Positions 11,591 to 24,500 of a stretch of 64,000 nt of DNA are shown piece after piece (within the stretch, counting starts at the first letter, position 1; each line of letters begins with the position of its first letter). The position numbers and the translations under genes were made by a program. The notes under the pieces are model-generated. The model was not told the DNA's origin. It was given only the letters and a program-made list of their open reading frames with translations, and made no database searches. Source of the stretch: Yamagishiella unicocca (taxonomy: Eukaryota; Chlorophyta; Chlorophyceae; Chlamydomonadales; Volvocaceae); the NCBI GenBank assembly GCA_003116995.1, contig BDSL01000094.1:1-64000 (forward strand). The letters are read 5' to 3'.

Positions 11591-14500
11591 CCAATGTTGT
11601 GTATGCGGGTCGTCTTTGCGTCACATCCGCTCTCACCTCCCTCGCCGCCGCGCCTTATCCCTCCCGCCGGTTCCAGGTGGCGGACCGGCACTTCCTGCAG
11701 CGCCCCCACTCCCCCCACCCCTCCTGACGCTCCCCGCCCTCACGACGCCGCCCGCTACCCCCCTGCAGGGTGGCATCCGGGTTCTGGAGCCGCTGTCATC
11801 TGGCGGGGGGCTGGCGGCGGAGTGGCTCTCACCGGGTGAGCCGGCTCCTCACAGCAAGCACCTGGCCGACTGGGGTGCCGCCTCCTGCTCCTGTATCGTG
11901 TAAACGGGGTTTGCTTGCCACCCCTGCCCCTCCCCTCTCTCCCCCCTCCAGACCCTCTCTCCCTGGCCGCCCACAACGGCTCCCTGCTCGCAGCCGCCAG
12001 CCGCAGCCGCCTGCAGCTGCTGCGGGTGGCAGCTGGGCGGGGCGGCTGCTGGGACGTGGGGCCAGGCTACAGCCTACGCATCAGCCAGCTGGCGGGGGAG
12101 CTACAGCCGGTGGCGGCGACGGCGGCGGCGTTGGTTTCGGAGCCGGGGCGGCCCGCCGGCGACGGCGGCGGCGTGTAGATGCCCTCCAGCTCGGGGGCGA
12201 TGGTGCGGCCGAAGTCGACGGCGGCGGCGGTGGCGGGGTCCCGCTGGGCCCCCCTGGAGCACCTGGCGGCGGTGGTGCGGGTGCACGGTTCGGACAGCCT
12301 GCAGGCGCTGTGCCACGTCAGCGCCGCCGCCATGCCGGGCAGCGCGTGCTGGGGGACGCGCGAGGGGCAGCTGCTGTGCGGGCGCTTGGACCCACGGGTC
12401 GGGCTCAGATGGAGCACCGCCTTCGTGGGTGGGTGAGTGGGTGGCGATGGCTCAGGCGGCAGGGTGCCCGGCCCGGAATAAATGATGGCGAGGGGGAGTG
12501 GCAGTGGGAGTGGGTTGGCGGGATTGCTTCTGGGACCAGCTGGCAGCTGGATTGGTTTGGGGTAGCTTTCACTCGGGGGTGGTGGAAGAGACGAGGTGTC
12601 TACCACGGCCCCTTCGGATTGCAACACCAGTCGCCTTGCACCACCATCGCATTTATACCTTGGACTTCATACCAGCCAGCTTCATGGCCCAGGCCTAACC
12701 GAATCAACCACCCGCAGAGCAACCGTCACACCGGCAATCCCCCCCCCCGGAACGCCCCCCTCCCCCCCACACACAGGCGAGACCATCCACCTCCTGTCCT
12801 ACCCCCCCGCCAGCCACTACCTGCTGGCGCTGTGCGAGTCCCTCCCTGGAGGTGACAACTGCCTGCGAGTCATCCACGCGGCCACGTTGCAGCAGGTCAT
12901 GTCCATGCGCCTGGCACCCGGCCACTAGCACACCGCCATCACGGTGGCGCCGCTGCCCTGCAGCTCAGGAGACAAGCGGGGGGACGGAAAGGGCGACGGC
13001 GACTTCGGTGGCGCCTCCCCCGCCGAGAAGGAGTTCGTCGTGCTGGCGTCGTACCTCCTGACGTCGTACCTCCTGGCGTCGACTCCTCGGCCGACCCGCG
13101 GGTCCGCGAGCACGTGCACGGCGGGCAGCTGCTGCCGGGCGCGCTGTCCTTCCTGGAGGTGGTCGCGGCGGCGGCGGCGGACGGCTCCAACGCCACCCCG
13201 TACTCCATGCTGCTGCACGGCACCTGCACCATACCCGCACCGGCGCACTCGCTGGGCGTCGCGAGGCCGCTGCCGTACAACCCCACTGCAGCAGCGGTGC
13301 CGCCGCCGGCAGCTCCAGCGGCTCTGCCGCCGCCAAGGTCGCAGCTTGGCTCCGGCCCGGCGGCGGTCGCGGCGGTGGCGACGCCGCCGCCGGGCGGCCG
13401 GCCGTGGGTCGCGCCGCTGCGCCGGCGGCTTCGCCGCCGCCGCCGTAGAGCTAGCGATCCTAGCCCTCCTCCTCACTTGCTTGCTGGCTGCCAGGACGGC
13501 GTGTACCCCTTCGTGGTGCGTGTGGACGACGGCGACTTGGACGGCGAGCGGGCGGTCAGTCGGGCGGTGCAGCTGGTGGGGCAGCTGGACGAGCGGGAGC
13601 TGCCGCTGCCTGGGGACGCGGTGGCGCGGGAGGTAGCGGCGGCGGCGAGGAAGGCAGGAGGGCAGGCGGCGGCGGCGCTGAGGCGCGGCGGCGGCGCTGC
13701 GGCGATGAGTACGGATGGTGACGTGGACACCGAGGGGCTGGCGGAGGATGAGTCGGGTGGGTGGGGGGAGAGGTGGGGGTGGTGGGAGGGGAGGCGGGAT
13801 AACGGAGATAAGGGGTGATATGAGGGGGTGCGATTGGGGTGGAGGAGGAGAGGGGAGGCGGTGGTGGTGGGGTTGGTGGTGTGAGGTGGGGTAACCCGTG
13901 CATCAAAACATACCGCATTGGAAAAGCGTAAATTACTACTGGGGGAGGGACACCACCCCCAGCACCACCCCCAACACCGCCCCCAGCAACCCCCTCCTGC
14001 ACTCCGCCGCTGTCACGCCAGCACAGCACCCCCCACCCCTACCCACCAGGTGCCCCCCCCCGCATGTGACCCCCAGAGCTGCCCGAGGCGGCTGCCGGCT
14101 GGCAGGGGGCGGAGCGGGACGAGGCGGCAGCGGGGGCGGCGGCGGCGGACGTGTCGTGGTCTCACGGCCTGGGGGCGGTGCGGGAGGACGCGGACAGCGA
14201 CGAGGGGGACTCCCTCGCAGCCGGGGGGCGCCGGGGGGCCGCAGGGAGGCGGCGGGAGGCGGCGGGCGAGCGAGCTGGTGGGTCACTTGGGGAAGGCGGG
14301 AAGAGGCTCCAGGGGGGCTAGCTTCGCGCCACCGGGTGCAGACCAAATCGGCTCCCACATTCCGGAGACGGGACGAGGCTCACTGCGGTGCGTGGGTGTG
14401 CTTGCATTTGGCTCCTGGAGCGCCGGCATCAAATTTACGTGCTCGAGATCGTGCCGCTGGTACCGTGATCACAAACATCTGAGTGCTCGCAGCCGCGCGT

Positions 14501-15229
14501 GTCAGCTGCCGTGCTCGTGTGCCCTTGTCCTCCATCCCTCCTCCACCTACCTACCTACTGCGTCTACCTCCCTCCTGCCGCCCTCCCATCCCCACGACAC
14601 AGCCGCCGCACTCCAGGGAGGCGCCGCCGCGGACGCCAGGTGAAGAGCCCCGAACGGAACCGGCGATCATGCTGCCAACAGCGGCGGCGGCAGTGACAGT
14701 GACAGCGAAGACAGCAGCGCCGGTGGCAGTGGCGGTGGTGGTGGTGGTGGCCGAGGCGGCGGCCACGGCGGCTCCGGCGGCTCCGCTCCCCTGCGGCGTC
14801 TGCTCCGTGCCGTCCGGCGGGACTGGCACTGCTGTGTGACGCTGCGGCAGCTGGCTCGCGCGCAAACCTTCGGCGGCGGCTGCGTGGTGTCTCTGAGCTG
14901 CCTGGGGCACCTGGGGGCGGCGGGGGACTGCCGGGGCGGGGTGACGACGCTGCAGCTGCTGACCAACCGCAGGGGGGGGCGCTGCTGGCCACATCGCTGG
15001 ACCGCCACCCCATCTTTGCGCAGGTGGGGTGGGTGGGGGTGGGGGTGGGGGGCGAGGAGACCCGGTAGCAGGACATGGGAGACGGAGGACAGGAAGAAGC
15101 CGGCGAACAGTATTTGAGGCGCACTTTTGAGTTGTGCATGTCGGGTTGTGAACTTGGGTTAACTATCGGGAAACCTGGGGATGCGGCCCGTCGACAGCGT
15201 GCTAGAGGAAACGAAACACGCTAGTCTGC

Positions 15230-15800
15230 ATTTAGCAGAGGGAATGTTTTGTGGCATGCAGCAAGCATGGGAGTACACAGGGCGGGCGGGCGCAGACGGC
15301 AGCCACCCACCCGCCAGCCGCTAGTCGTGGCGGGAAACCCGGCAGCAGCCGGCAAGGACGGCGCGGAGAGGCGGGCCAGGGGGTGGCCTTGCCCTTGAAG
15401 GACGCGAGCAATGGCACCGAGCTTATCGATGAAGTTGCTGACGTGAAGGATGACGGACCGAAGGCGCTGCTGGAACTGACTGGCGAAGGTGTTGCGATGT
15501 CGAGCTCGTCGGGGTAGAGGCCGCGGAGGTCGGTGGCGGGATCGACGTAGGGGAGCTGGAGGAGGCGGCGAGGAGGCGGGGGTGGAGGGAGAGGACGTCG
15601 GCCAGGAACGTCGGCCAAGAACGGCGGGGGTAGCGGAAGCGGGCGAGGGTCTGGCGGGGGCGGGCGGCAGCACCGGGCGGCGGTGGGTGGACGTACTGTA
15701 GGAGGAACGGGCGAGGAAGAGGTTGGCGATGAAGGGGGCAGGCGCAATGCCAATGTAAACGCCGCAGATCTGCAGGACGAGGTGGGCGCCGAACTCCCCT
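15230..15800 (-). pseudogene. Degenerate Penelope-like reverse transcriptase fragment
   Basis: On the minus strand, different frames give pieces typical of Penelope-like (PLE) reverse transcriptases. There is a block GVYIGIAPAPFIANLFLA, resembling the conserved G-I-P/C-APF-ANLFL region. Further on is FLADVLSLHP, where intact enzymes have a Y/F-x-DD-x-LS motif, and then DLRGLYPDELDI, resembling the YP-EL-L motif. The catalytic aspartate pair is damaged and the frame shifts between blocks, so it is a dead remnant. Family assignment is by eye from motif order; a LINE-type enzyme is the alternative. Confidence 0.45.
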
Positions 15801-15926
15801 CTCTCCCCGCTCTCTCCCCTCTTTCCCCCCTCTATCTTCCTCCCTCTTCCCCCCCTTCCTCCTCCCTCTCCCCGCCCTCCAAACCCTTCCCCCCCCCCTT
15901 TCCCTTCTCCCCCCCACCCGGCTCAG

Positions 15927-16430
15927 TGTACCGGCTGACGCTGGTCAAGGGCTGGAACATGGCGGAGCTGGCAGGGTACGCGGCGCTTGTGGACCTGAGG
16001 CTGCTGGACGCCGGGGCGGGGTGCGGCGGCGGCAGTGGCTACAGGACGCCGGGGCTGTGGCTCGTTTCGGGGGATGGGGGATGGCTCCTTTGGGGGGAGA
16101 GTTGCAGGGAAAACCCGTGTGTGTGGGGGGGGGGGCGTTATGAGAGGAGCCGCCTAGGTCCAGAGTGAACCAATTAGGACACGTCTCGGGCGCCGGGAGG
16201 TGGGTTGTCGGCTCCTGGCGGCTCCTCACCGCCGCCCCTCCCCTCCTCAGGCGCGCCCTTCAGCTCGGTGGACTACATGCTGCCCACCCCCTGCTGGGCG
16301 GTGTACGGCAGCAGCGAGGCGGGGTTCGACCCCGGCCAGCAGCGCGTGCGCAAGGTGCGGCGGCACCCGGGCCGCAGTGATACCGCAGCAGTGGGGGGCG
16401 CTGGAGCGGGGGGGGGGCGAGGAGGAGGGA
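15927..16430 (+). pseudogene. TYW1: TYW1 (tRNA wybutosine synthase) 3' fragment
   Basis: Two pieces match the C-terminal part of TYW1, the radical-SAM, flavodoxin-fused enzyme that forms the tricyclic base of wybutosine in tRNA-Phe. The first, after an acceptor at 15,926, reads YRLTLVKGWNMAELAGYAAL. The second, after the acceptor CCTCCTCAG at 16,250, reads DYMLPTPCWAVYG and then FDPGQQRVRK, the conserved extreme C-terminus. The block that should lie between them (the IEIKGVTYCG region) is not visible, and neither are the flavodoxin and radical-SAM domains upstream, where a reverse transcriptase remnant sits instead. I take it as a truncated copy; a rearranged functional gene is less likely. 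Confidence 0.6.
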
Positions 16431-18578
16431 GGAGGAGGGAGGAGGAGGGAGGAAGAGGGAGGATGCGGGGGGCGTGTGACGTGAGGGGAAGGGAGGAGGA
16501 GAGGGGAGGGGAGGAAGCGAGGTGCATTGGAGGGTATGGAAAATGGATGGCGAGAAGGGAGGGAATGAAGGGAGGGGAAGTAAGGCGGGGTTGCTCCTGA
16601 TGGCTTTGTTTCCAAGCTGTATGTGTGTGTTTCGAGTGTACTGCCTCTGGGCACAGGCGAATGCTGATGTGGATTGGCGGCATCAGGGAGGGTGGGAAAC
16701 GCTTTCGTCGAAGGGACGAGAAGTGCGACCAGCAGGCACACCAAATGTGGCGGGTGGCATCACGTGCTGGAGGGAAGTACTCCATGTAATGTTACTTCGC
16801 GACATTTGCAAGGCGGCTTTTGGAAGCTACGGTAGTTGTTGCGATCGTCGGTAGGCCTGCACCCCTCTACGAGCCCTGGCAGCAAGGACAGCGGTGTTGA
16901 TCGCAACACCCTCCACCCTCCGCATGATCGCAACACCCTCCGCATGATCGCCTGATCGCAACACCTTCCACCCCCCGCCAAGGTTGGCAAAGTGCCTACC
17001 TTGGCGGGGATGAGATGGTCAGCTCCTCCGCATGCGTCCGCAACCAACATCGTCCCTCCACCCTCCGCATACGTCACCAGTTGGCAAAGTGTCGAGCTGG
17101 GTGGGGATGAGAGGGTCAGCGGGGAGCGCGGTGATGCCCGTACTGTGGTCGGGGACCAGGGCTGCTGTTGGGATCCGCGGCTCAAACGGATAGCTTCAAA
17201 GTTAGGATACGGCATATGAACTACAACGCGTGATGTGTGGTATGATGCTCAGCAGCATCACCCTCGTACGGCTCGGCCCAAGTAACCGACAACCGCCGGC
17301 AGTTGTGCGCCTTTCCATATCGTAACCCGGATCTTGCATTGCTTCAGCCATTTCAAATCCAATGAACAGAGTTGCTAAGGGGGGGGATTCCGTGCGCTTC
17401 ACACAGCGGAATGCCCCACCGGCTGCCAGTCCCGCCATCCAGTGCTGCCACCCAGCCCGCCCGGGTGCAGGCTGGCGGGTTGCGCAGCGTACAGGTCGTT
17501 CATCGCCATCGTTTGAGGGTGACACCAGGTGGGGGAGGATCCTGGGTGGAACGCTTCGGCACGCTGCATGGCTCGCATGCCAGCCTGAATGCCGGACTTG
17601 GAATGATCCACATGTCGGTACCGGGGGCAGTGCGCCTTGGTCAGCGGAGGTCTATGAAGCCAATCCTGCTGTCGGTGATCCACAACGACACGAGCTTTGG
17701 GAACGGTGTTGGGCGCTGGTTGCTAGACTTGAACGATGTGATAATCTATCTTCGCGCCTCTAGGACCTCCTGTCCAGCCACCCGCCCGCCGCCTCGAGTG
17801 ACAGAATGCCCAGCTCGCTCCCCGGTGCAGTGGTCGCCAACCTACCGGACACCCCGCCTACTCCTCAGCCAACCTGCGCCACAAGCCGCGGCACGGCGCA
17901 TCAGCTGTGGCCCTCAGTGGCGGCTGTGTAGAGTAGGGCTCGCAGCACCACATCTGCACCACCCGGTCACACGGTTCTAAGGGCCCGCCTCCAGCACTGG
18001 CGGTGTGCCTGCTCCGTGGTCGCATCCCCCACACGCGGCTGCTGCCACGCCGCACTGGGCGCACTTGGCAACCTACCCTGGCGGCAGAGTGGCGTCCACC
18101 AGCGGCAAAATCACATCGCCAGTGCCATCCGGGTTTGTTCGCCGATGTCCTCCTATCACCGCGAATGTCCTCCTAGCAGCGACAATTGACTAGTGTTTTT
18201 CAGTGAGCTCCAAAATGTATTTGACGTATTGCATCCCTCACTTTTGAAGTATGAACATCTCATCGAAGTGCACGGCAGCACGGGCATTTGCACGACGCTC
18301 GAAGACTCCATCTCTACCTGCTGCGCAGTGGCGGCTATTGTAAAGCAGGATTGTAGAAGTCTACGTATCCGATTTTCGGAGCAACGTGCGAGCCTATCAA
18401 TACTGCAGCGACCTGGCCTGTGTGCGCCGTCACGATTCCTCACTTGCACCCTTGCTACGGTGCACTGGGAAGTTCTTTCAAGGCTGGGTGGCCGCAGGAA
18501 AGCCTGTACTCCTATGTGCGAGCCTTGGAGGGTGAGGCCCTTCGAAACTTGAGGGCGGACAAGCCAAGCTAGCCGGAG
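16431..18578. other. Unassigned region upstream of unit B
   Basis: Contains purine-rich GGAGGAGGGAG runs (16,410-16,480) and a ~20-bp tandem repeat with core TGATCGCAACACC at about 16,880-16,970. A 119-codon plus-strand frame at 18,193-18,552 has no recognisable domain. An in-frame TAG at 18,570-18,572 precedes the unit B start. Promoter or 5' UTR of the unit B/C gene should lie in the right end, but no motif stands out. Confidence 0.35.
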
Positions 18579-21500
18579 ATGGAGGCTTTAAGTGGCGCTG
18601 AGACACCGTCCGGCGATGGCGCAGCTGCACCAGGGCCTGAGCTCATGGCTCCCGTGTCACATGAGGAGAACCGCGGTGGCGGCAAGACCGGCGCGACGGC
18701 CCGCCCTGCCACGCACATCTCGAAGGTAAGGGCCCGGCTTGCGCGGCTGGGACAGTACGCGGATATAGAACAACATGAACAATGCCGGTGATCTTATCCC
18801 GTCTTTGTGCCAGAGAAACTGTTTGGCTGTGGTCGCGTCTTACGGTCTGTGAAATGGGTCCATGCGTATCTCTAGGTCCTCGCGACCGACCCTTGCCTCA
18901 GTCCTGGTGCATACGTTCTCACTTCGCGTTGAGGAACTTGGCTCGGTGCTCATCAGCCATTAGGGCGACCTTGGTACCCCAGGCGGCTGCTCTCCCCAGC
19001 AGGGGACATGGGAGGAGCCGCCGAAGAGGCGCCACCTTGCAAACCAAATCGCAGCACTGGCCTCAAACAAGTCCCCCGCTCTCCCCCGCCCTCTGTTTGC
19101 TCGCAGGCCGCGGTGTCCCTAGTCTGGCTGCAGCGGTTTGTCGAGAACAACCGGATTCGTGAGCTCGGCCTGAACTCCGAGCAGATGGTTGATGAGATCA
19201 TCAAGCCACGGACGTCTAGCTATGGGTGCCGCTTCACTGGCTTGATGCTGCGAGACCCGGCCCTTCGTGGCGCCGTGTCCCAGGGGCGGCCGTTCTTCTT
19301 CGTCAGCCACACCTGGTCCCGGCCCTTTGCGGAGACGTTGGACATGGTGGTTAAACACTTTGAGCCTGAGCGGCAGAAGGCGTGGAGGCGGAAGGACGGC
19401 CAGCCGCTGCCGCCCCTGGCTTCCGACAAGGTGTTTGTGTGGTTCGACATGTTTGCCGTGGTGAGTAATGATCATCGATGGTGCCGTACAGCAATATAAG
19501 CCCGTTAAAGCGTGTGCGCAGGTCCCGCCGGGGTAGTGGTCGTACATGTTGTGAGTAGCATGTGGATCTGGGATGAGACAATGTTGCGGTCGCAATGTCC
19601 TGCCAACTAGGTTCAACGGAAGCAACTGCCATGCTGGAGTCCAACCACCCTCCCGCACCTGTCTTTCCTGCTCGCTGCCCTCCCAGAACCAGCACAAGGG
19701 TAGTCAGAAAAATGGCGATTTGGAGGCGCTGTTGGAGGCCGTCCACGACGCGGAGGAGACCCTCATGGTCCTGGACCCGGAAGGTGCCTTGCTCACCCGC
19801 ATCTGGTGCCTGTACGAGGCGTGGCAGAGCAGCAAGGCGGGGGGCAACAAGCTGCGGATGCTGTCGTACGGACTCGACTTCAAGAAGCTCGAAAAGGTCG
19901 GTATTGAAGGGCAGGGTAGGCCGAGTGGAGAGCAGGGGGGTCGGGCATAGTGTCAAAGGAAGGGGGAGGGGAGACGAAAGGGCTGGCTGTTGAAACCACC
20001 TCAATGTTGATGGCAAGGGGGGGCTGCGGCGAGGGGAGGGAGGGAAGAGGGTGCAGTTGAGGGGGTTACCGTAGTTATGTGTGGGTGGGGTCGGTGTTAC
20101 GGGACAGGGTGGGGTCGGTGTTACAGGACAGGGTGGGGTCGGTGTTACGGGACAGGGTGGGGTCGGTGTTACGGGACAGGGTGGGGTCGGTGTTACGGGG
20201 CAGGGTGGGGTCGGTGTTACGGGACAGGGTGGGGTCGGTGTTACGGGACAGGGTGGGGTCGGTGTTACGGGGCAGGGTGGGGTCGGTGTTACGGGACAGG
20301 GTGGGGTCGGTGTTACGGGACAGGGTGGGGTCGGTGTTACGGGGCAGGGTGGGGTCGGTGTTACGGGACAGGGTGGGGTCGGTGTTACAGGGCAGGGTGG
20401 GGTCGGTGTTACGGGACAGGGTGGGGTCGGTGTTACGGGACAGGGTGGGGTCGGTGCTACGGGACAGGGTGGGGTCGGTGTTACCGGACAGGGTGGGGTC
20501 GGTGTTACAGGACAGGGTGGGGTCGGTGTTACAGGGCAGGGTGGGGTCGGTGTTACGGGACAGGGTGGGGTCGGTGTTACGGGACAGGGTGGGGTCGGTG
20601 TTACAGGGCAGGGTGGGGTCGGTGTTACGGGACAGGGTGGGGTCGGTGTTACGGGACAGGGTGGGGTCGGTGTTACGGGACAGGGTGGGGTCGGTGTTAC
20701 GGGACAGGGTGGGGTCGGTGTTACGGGACAGGGTGGGGTCGGTGTTACAGGGCAGGGTGGGGTCGGTGTTACGGGACAGGGTGGGGTCGGTGTTACGGGA
20801 CAGGGTGGGGTCGGTGTTACAGGACAGGGTGGGGTCGGTGTTACAGGACAGGGTGGGGTCGGTGTTGGGATCAGCGTCACAGGAAAGGGGCGGTCACAAT
20901 TGGCGCCGCCCTGTTCTGCGGAGCCCTAGACCAGCGGTGCGACGGGCGTGATGGTAGAGGGAGGGGGCGCCTGGACGAGGCTATGGAGTTGTGCGACCAT
21001 GCGCGGGCGGGCTTAGGGTGGGAGGGGGGCCGTGGAGAGCGGGGGTGGTGAAGAGGGAGAGCGGGGGTGGTGAAGAGGGAGAGCGGGGGTGGTGAAGAGG
21101 GAGAGCGGGGGTGGTGAAGAGGGAGAGCGGGGGAAGAGGGAAGAAGAGGGGAGGGGCAGAGGGAGATGGGAGGAAGAGGGGAGAGTGGTGGGCAGAGGGA
21201 GAGCGGAGGTGGGAAGAGGGTAAAGGGGGTTACGATAAAAGAAAGGGGGGGGCAGAGGTAGAAATGACGAAACTCCCCGTTGGGGACGGCAGAATTCTGG
21301 AAGAAAAAACTACTTTTTGCCTTCGTTGTTCCTTCCTTTGGAAGAAAGGAAAGTTTTATCTTTAGAAAAACGCGGAGAGCTGGGGGGAGAGGGAGAGCGG
21401 GGGGGGAGATAAGGGAGAGGGGGGGCAGCGGGTGATGGAGAGGGTAGAGGGGTGGAGGGTCTCGAGGAAGACTCCTGGATGCACGAAAAAAACGTTTAGG

Positions 21501-24500
21501 ACAGACGTTTAAAGATGCATGTTGAAGAACTGGGTCGAGGATACGAAAGACGAAGGTCATATGTCGACCTTCGGCGGCTACGCTAAATCAAAAGCAACGA
21601 AAGAGACAGAGGCGGGGGCGGCGGTGTGTGTGGGGGGGTTGGGGGGTTGGGGGGGGGCGGCAGAGTGTGTGTGGGGGGATTGGGGGGGCGGGGGTATAGG
21701 CGGGGGGTCCGGCGGCGGGGGCGGCGGGAGAGGGCGGGGGGGGCCGGCGTCGGTTGGGGTTTTAAATAAAAGGACCGGTAACTGGGAAATGCAGTGGGTG
21801 CATAGCCTTCGGACACCTGGACGCGCGCGCATGCTACTGGACTAGGGTGGCCGGCCACACACGCGGACGACAGTGGGTGCGGTGAAGAGGGAGAAGGAGC
21901 GGGGAGGGGAGAGGGGGGGAGGTGGGAGGGGCAAGGGGGCAGGGGGGGGGACGGGAGATTGCAGGAAACGGAAAGGTCAGGGTAGTGGATGTACACCGTA
22001 CTGGTATCAAGATCACTTGCAACTTACCGCCAGCTTGCGCCTTCCCTTCCTCCCCTCAACCCCAGGTCTTTAATGAGTTGGACGTTAGCCGTGCTAAGGC
22101 CAGTGTGGAGAGCGACCGAGTCCGCATCCTGGACGCCATCCGATCCGACGTTGGCGACTTGAACCTCATGACCCACCGCCTCAAGAACGCCCTGGTCGCA
22201 GGAGCGGTGGCGCAGATGCCGCCTGCGGAGTCCGAATGGACGGAGGAGGTGGGCCATGAGCTCTACATAGCTGCACGGCTCAACTATCTGTATGGGCGGC
22301 TGGCTGAGGCGGAACCACTGTACAGGCGGGCACTGGAGGGCAGGCAGCGAGTGCTGGGTGCAGACCACCCAGACACACTCACATCGGTCAGCAACCTGGC
22401 TGGCCTGTTCGAGGCTCGGGGCAAGCGGGCTGAGGCGGAACCACTGCGCAGGCGGGCACTGGAGGGCTACGAGCGAGTGCTGGGTGCAGACCACCCAGAC
22501 ACACTCACGTCGGTCAACAACCTGGCTGGCCTGTTCCAGGCTCAAGGCAAGCTGGCTGAGGCGGAACCACTGTACAGGCGGGCAGTGGAGGGCAGGCAGC
22601 GAATGCTGGGTGCAGACCACCCAGACACACTCTGTTCAGGCAACGGAGGCATGAAGGCCCGCCCTGCCACGCACATCTCGAAGGTAAAGGCGGCTGGGAA
22701 GGCACACCGATGAATAGCTACCTGGACAACTCTAGTGGTATCATTCTGTCTTAGCGTTGGGCAAACCGTTTGGCTGTGGTCGCGCCCTAGGGTCTGTATG
22801 ATGGGTCCATGCGTAGCTCTAGCGCCTTGCGGCTGAACCTTGCGTCAGTGATGGTGCATACGTCCTCATTTTGATCTTAGGAACTCGACTCGGTGCTCAT
22901 CAGCCATGAGGGCGACCTTGGTACCCCAGGCGGCTGCTCTCCCCAGCAGGGGACATGGGAGGAGCCGCCGAAGAGGCGCCACCATGCAAACCAAATCGCA
23001 GCACTGGCCTCAAACACGTCCCCCGCTCTCCCCCGCCCTCTGTTTGCTCGCAGGCCGCGGTGTCCCTAGTCTGGCTGCAGCGGTTTGTCAAGGACAACCG
23101 GATTCGTGAGCTCGGCCTGAACTCGAAGCAGCTGGTTGATAAGATCATCAAGCCACGGACGTCTAGCTGCAAGCGCCGCCTCGATGGGCGCCGCTCTGCT
23201 AAGTGCCGCTTCACTGACTTGATGCTGCGGGACCCGGCCCTGGATGGCGCCGTGTCCCAAGGGCGGCCGTTCTTCTTCATCAGCCACACCTGGTCCCGGC
23301 CCTTTGTGGAGACGTTGGACATGGTGGTTAAACACTTTGAGCCTGGGCGGCAGAAGGCGTGGAGGCGGAAGGACGGCCAGCCGCTGCTGCCCCTGGCTGC
23401 TGACGAGGTCTTTGTGTGGTTCGACATGTTTGCTGTGGTGAGTAATGAGGATCGGTGGTCCCATACAGCCATATAAGGCCCGTTGAAGCGTGTGCGCAGG
23501 TCCCGCCGGGGTAGTGGTCGTACATATTGTGATTAGCATGTGGATCTGGTATGAAACAATATTGTGATCACAATGTCCTGCCAGCCAGAGTCAACGGAAG
23601 TAACTGCCATGCTGGGGTCCAACCGCCCCTCCCGCACCTGTCTTTCCTGCTCGCTGCCCTCCCAGAACCAGCACAAGGGTAGTCAGAAAAATGACGATTT
23701 GGCGGCGCTATGGGAGGCGGTCCAAGACGCGCAGGAGACCCTCATGGTCCTGGACCCGAAAGGTGCCTTGCTCACCCGCATCTGGTGCCTGTACGAGGCG
23801 TGGCAGAGCAGCAAGGCGGGGGGCAACAAGCTGCGGATGCTGTCGTACGGACTCAACTTCAAGAAGCTCGAAAAGGTCGGTATTGAAGGGCAGGGGGGGG
23901 GCTAGTGACGCGGGCTAGGGGCTAGGGGGCCTAGTGACGGGGCCTAGGGGGCCGAGTGGAGGGCAGGGGGTTCGGGCATAGTGTCAAAGGAGGGGGGAGG
24001 GGTTGATGGAGGACGTGCGACGAAAAGGAGGTCGATACCACCTCAATGAATATATGACAAAGGGGGGCTGCGGCGAGGGGGGTTTGATAAGAGAATCCGC
24101 GAATCCACGGCCGACAAACGGAGGGCGGCGAAGGTGATGGTCCAGTGGCGCGCCAAAGAGCGGGAGCGGAGGCACGGCTGAGGTATAGGAATAAGCGTTG
24201 ACTGTAGCCAAGTATGGCGCTAAAAACGGCGACTAGGCGATAAATGGAAAAGGCGGCTGGCAGAGGCGCTGGTCGTAAAAAACGCTGGTCGTAAAAGCGT
24301 AGGATAGCCTTAATAAGAAGTGGATTCAACAGACGAGGAGGCGAGGACAGAAGTGGAGCGCAGCCCGGAAACTATCAACAGCCCTTGAATGCGAACGAAA
24401 GAACAGAGTGCCCGGCACAAAGGAACCCGCCCGGTTACGTGCAAAAAGGGGAATTGTAGACTGACCTGAAGGACGGCAAGCAAGACCGAGCGAGCAAAGG

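Larger units (their letters stand above)
8559..15010 (+). pseudogene. CPSF-A/DDB1/RSE1-superfamily protein, decayed or badly broken
   Basis: A series of plus-strand blocks reads like the beta-propeller protein family that includes CPSF160, SF3b130, DDB1 and plant CPSF-A-like proteins, which act as scaffolds in RNA processing or ubiquitin ligases. Blocks include LRLFGPDSTDAFLVFIDDG (about 8,619-8,675), ISDMPIYGL (about 9,053-9,080), DAYEQPLLAVLHKPE (about 9,395-9,437), LAAHNGSLLAAASRSRLQLL (about 11,965-12,024), ETIHLLSYPP to LRVIHAATLQQVMSMRLAPG (about 12,778-12,922), REHVHGGQLLPGALSFLEV (about 13,106-13,163), and a C-terminal block at 14,836-15,005. A TAG codon at 12,926-12,928 follows the conserved LAPGH where the family continues, frame changes occur near 9,370, 10,030 and 13,080, and a 46-bp tandem array interrupts it. 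I read it as a pseudogene; unrecognised short introns or sequence errors are the alternative. Confidence 0.5.

Noticed and set aside
19351..20880. 509-codon minus-strand frame of TPTPPCPV repeats and the three plus frames over the 24-bp minisatellite
   Set aside because: All come from a period divisible by three. No domain, and the array is intronic in three homologous units.
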